From positions 1,376,207 to 1,440,206 of the forward strand of contig NZ_CP021416.1 of the NCBI RefSeq assembly GCF_002162315.1: 64,000 nucleotides of DNA, read 5' to 3'. The DNA comes from Sulfurospirillum diekertiae (GTDB lineage Bacteria; Campylobacterota; Campylobacteria; Campylobacterales; Sulfurospirillaceae). Under the pieces are notes generated by a model. The model was not told the origin of the DNA. It saw only the letters and a program-made list of their open reading frames with translations, and did no database searches. The translations under genes were made by a program, and so were the position numbers. Shown piece by piece: positions 62,176 through 64,000 of the stretch; the stretch's first letter is position 1, and every line of letters begins with the position of its first letter.

Positions 62176-63048
62176 ATGACACACGGTATAAACGTTAAAA
62201 AGGCATTGAAGCAGCAACAAAATGAACTCGATGATTTTACAATTTACAGTATGCTCTCCAAGTCTGATAAAAATGGAGCCAATCAAACCATTTTTCACAA
62301 AATTGCTGAAGAAGAGAAAAGACATTACCTCTATCTCAAAACCTATACGAATCAAGAACAACGACCTCGTCCTCACGTTGTTTTCTTTTATCTTTTACTT
62401 TCCAAAATTGTGGGTATCTCTTTTACGCTAAAATTTTTAGAGAAACGTGAAGAGGGTGCTAAAGCATTTTATCAAGAGCTTATCGCCATCGATCCAAAAG
62501 CAGAAGGTATTTTTGAACAGGAAATGCACCATGAAATAGAGCTCATTGACATGTTACATGACAAAAAGCTCCTCTATGCCGGTGCTATTGTTTTAGGAAT
62601 GAACGATGCCTTGGTTGAGTTAACGGGAACACTCAGTGGTATTGCTTTGGCATTTGATCGAAGTATTGTGGTAGGTGTTACAGGGCTTATTATGGGTATT
62701 GCAGCAGCACTGTCGATGGCAGGTTCTGCCTATTTGGAATCCAAAGAAAATATAGGGGATGAAGTCAAACCCTTAACGTATGCTCTTTATACAGGCATTT
62801 CGTATATTTTGACAACAGCACTGCTTGTTGCGCCTTTTTTTATCATAAATCAGATATCCGTAGCGATTATTTGGATGTTTATTGGAGCAATTTTAACCAT
62901 TTTTTTATACAATTTTTATATTTCGGTCGCAAAAGACTTGTCGTTTTGGCTACGTGTGCGTGAAATGTCTTATATTACCTTTGGTGTTGCGCTGATCTCA
63001 TTTGGTATTGGTTATGTGGTTAAACACTATTTTGGCATTGAAATATAA
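62176..63048 (+). CDS. MbfA-like ferritin-domain / VIT1 iron transporter
   Basis: A 290-residue fusion. Residues about 1-130 resemble rubrerythrin/ferritin-like helices with KIAEEEKRHYLYL and EQEMHHEIELIDML supplying di-iron Glu and His ligands. Residues about 135-290 form a VIT1/CCC1 membrane domain with GMNDALVELTGTLSGIALAF and MAGSAYLESKE, then three further helices. Related MbfA proteins export iron under oxidative stress. Iron or manganese export is inferred. Confidence 0.88.
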   Translation: MTHGINVKKALKQQQNELDDFTIYSMLSKSDKNGANQTIFHKIAEEEKRHYLYLKTYTNQEQRPRPHVVFFYLLLSKIVGISFTLKFLEKREEGAKAFYQELIAIDPKAEGIFEQEMHHEIELIDMLHDKKLLYAGAIVLGMNDALVELTGTLSGIALAFDRSIVVGVTGLIMGIAAALSMAGSAYLESKENIGDEVKPLTYALYTGISYILTTALLVAPFFIINQISVAIIWMFIGAILTIFLYNFYISVAKDLSFWLRVREMSYITFGVALISFGIGYVVKHYFGIEI

Positions 63049-63145
63049 GATGAATGATAGAATTTTGATGTAATTTTTAAAAAGAGAGATTTTTTTTAAA
63101 AACTTGCCTGTGCCATAATGACTCATATGAGATAAAGGAGTTACT

Positions 63146-64000
63146 ATGGATTATAGAATTGAAAAAGATACTATGGGTGAGATCAAAGTTCCTAATGAGC
63201 GTTACTGGGGAGCTCAAACTGAGAGAAGTTTGGAAAATTTTAAAATAGGTACAGAAAAGATGCCAAAAGAGCTTATCCGAGCCTTTGCTCTTTTAAAACG
63301 CTCTTTAGCAACGGTTAATCAAAAACTGAAAAAACTGGATGGCACAAAAGCAGAGGCGATCGTTCAAGCGTGTGATGAAATTCTTGCTGGCAAATTTGAT
63401 GGTGAATTTCCTCTTGCCATCTGGCAAACAGGCAGTGGTACACAGACCAATATGAACCTAAACGAAGTTATCGCTAACCGTGCAACTGAGATTTTAGGAG
63501 GAGATTTCCGAAAAGAAAAACTCATCCATCCTAATGATCATGTCAATATGTCTCAAAGCTCAAACGATACGTTTCCAACAGCCATGCACATTGCCAGTGT
63601 TATTGAAATAGAAGAGCAACTGCTTCCTTCACTTGAAAAGCTCAAGGAAGCACTACAGGCGAAAGAAAATGAGTTTGCTGGCATCATTAAGATTGGTCGA
63701 ACACATTTACAAGATGCAACACCCCTGACGCTTGGACAAGAGTTTAGCGGGTATCGAAGTATGTTAGAACACTCTTCTTCGCACATTTTACAAGCACTGG
63801 AATCTTTACGTGAACTTGCGATTGGAGGCACAGCTGTAGGAACAGGTATTAATGCGCACCCCAAACTCAGCGAATTTGTCAGTGAAGAGCTGAGCAAACT
63901 GACAGGGAAACATTTTGTCTCAGCTCCCAATAAATTTCATGCCTTAACTTCCCATGATGCCCTTGTCTTTGCAAGTGGTGCCAATAAAGGCTTAGCAGCA
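63146..64000 (+). CDS. fumC: Class II fumarate hydratase, 5' part (runs off the window)
   Basis: The first 285 codons are present. The sequence starts [20 protein letters not shown] and includes [37 protein letters not shown] and [20 protein letters not shown]. The family signature GSxxMPxKxNP lies beyond the window edge. It hydrates fumarate to malate, fitting the TCA genes upstream. AAAGGAG precedes the ATG by eight bases. Confidence 0.95.
   Translation, partial: MDYRIEKDTMGEIKVPNERYWGAQTERSLENFKIGTEKMPKELIRAFALLKRSLATVNQKLKKLDGTKAEAIVQACDEILAGKFDGEFPLAIWQTGSGTQTNMNLNEVIANRATEILGGDFRKEKLIHPNDHVNMSQSSNDTFPTAMHIASVIEIEEQLLPSLEKLKEALQAKENEFAGIIKIGRTHLQDATPLTLGQEFSGYRSMLEHSSSHILQALESLRELAIGGTAVGTGINAHPKLSEFVSEELSKLTGKHFVSAPNKFHALTSHDALVFASGANKGLAA

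Noticed and set aside
63095-63125. Sigma-54 promoter upstream of fumC (TTGCC and TGCC words)
   Set aside because: Spacing and the invariant GG/GC pairs do not match the -24/-12 consensus.

Overview
The window is an AT-rich bacterial chromosome segment from a Campylobacterota (epsilonproteobacterial) organism, most likely Sulfurospirillum or a close relative. The assignment rests on gene content and order recalled from that group: a glmU/fliP/coaBC/prepilin peptidase/lptF-G/truA block, a monomeric icd-mdh-sucCD-oorDABC block, an epsilon-type hydABCDE-hypF / nikR / hypBCDEA hydrogenase locus, a short (about 420 aa) Pgi, and frequent TTG/GTG starts. No stretch longer than about 250 bases lacks a gene. 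No plasmid, phage or CRISPR structure is visible.

Layout. 1-9.8 kb: the end of flgK, a peptide-type ABC permease, a TIGR02757 protein, a SulP transporter, a tautomerase, atpB, a thiE-like gene, gatB, gpsA, a secreted GH3 protein and a dihydroorotase-like protein that lacks the catalytic HxH. 9.8-17.2 kb: truA, lptF/G, prepilin peptidase, a hypothetical, coaBC and glmU on the minus strand, then fliP and a hexose-6-P mutarotase on plus. 17.3-23.7 kb: mdaB, small hypotheticals, an MgtC/DUF4010 membrane protein, a YgiQ radical SAM protein, pgi and a TerB-like gene. 23.8-39.8 kb: a large [NiFe]-hydrogenase region. It contains a TetR regulator translationally coupled to a cytoplasmic HupSL-type pair, the Tat-exported membrane hydrogenase HydABC with HydD protease and HydE, HypF, NikR, an IS1595-type transposase-derived gene, and HypBCDEA. 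39.8-44.4 kb: GNAT, HAD, a large AsmA-like protein and MltG. 44.5-52.8 kb: icd, mdh, sucC, sucD and oorDABC, the core of an oxidative/reductive TCA cycle. 52.9-61.6 kb: a two-partner secretion pair (TpsA adhesin with GLUG and MBG repeats, TpsB transporter) next to a 7TM sensor kinase and a response regulator. 61.6-64 kb: a small membrane protein, tRNA-Gly(CCC), an MbfA-like iron exporter and the start of fumC.

The genes fit an H2-oxidising, menaquinone-linked anaerobic or microaerophilic respirer. HydABC would feed electrons from periplasmic H2 to the quinone pool, hyp and nikR supply the metallocentre, and ferredoxin-linked Oor with SucCD/Mdh/FumC/Icd runs the C4-C6 acid cycle.

Two window-wide signals stand out. 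First, the 10-bp palindrome TTACATGTAA occurs 31 times, about once per 2 kb against well under one expected, on both sides of coding and non-coding boundaries. Within genes it is mostly read as Leu-His-Val or Thr-Cys. It looks like a genus-specific highly iterated palindrome of unknown role. Second, six genes carry single-base length changes in A/T homopolymers that break otherwise intact frames (seven in all). These are more likely sequencing errors than real lesions. Corrected gene extents are given in the entries.
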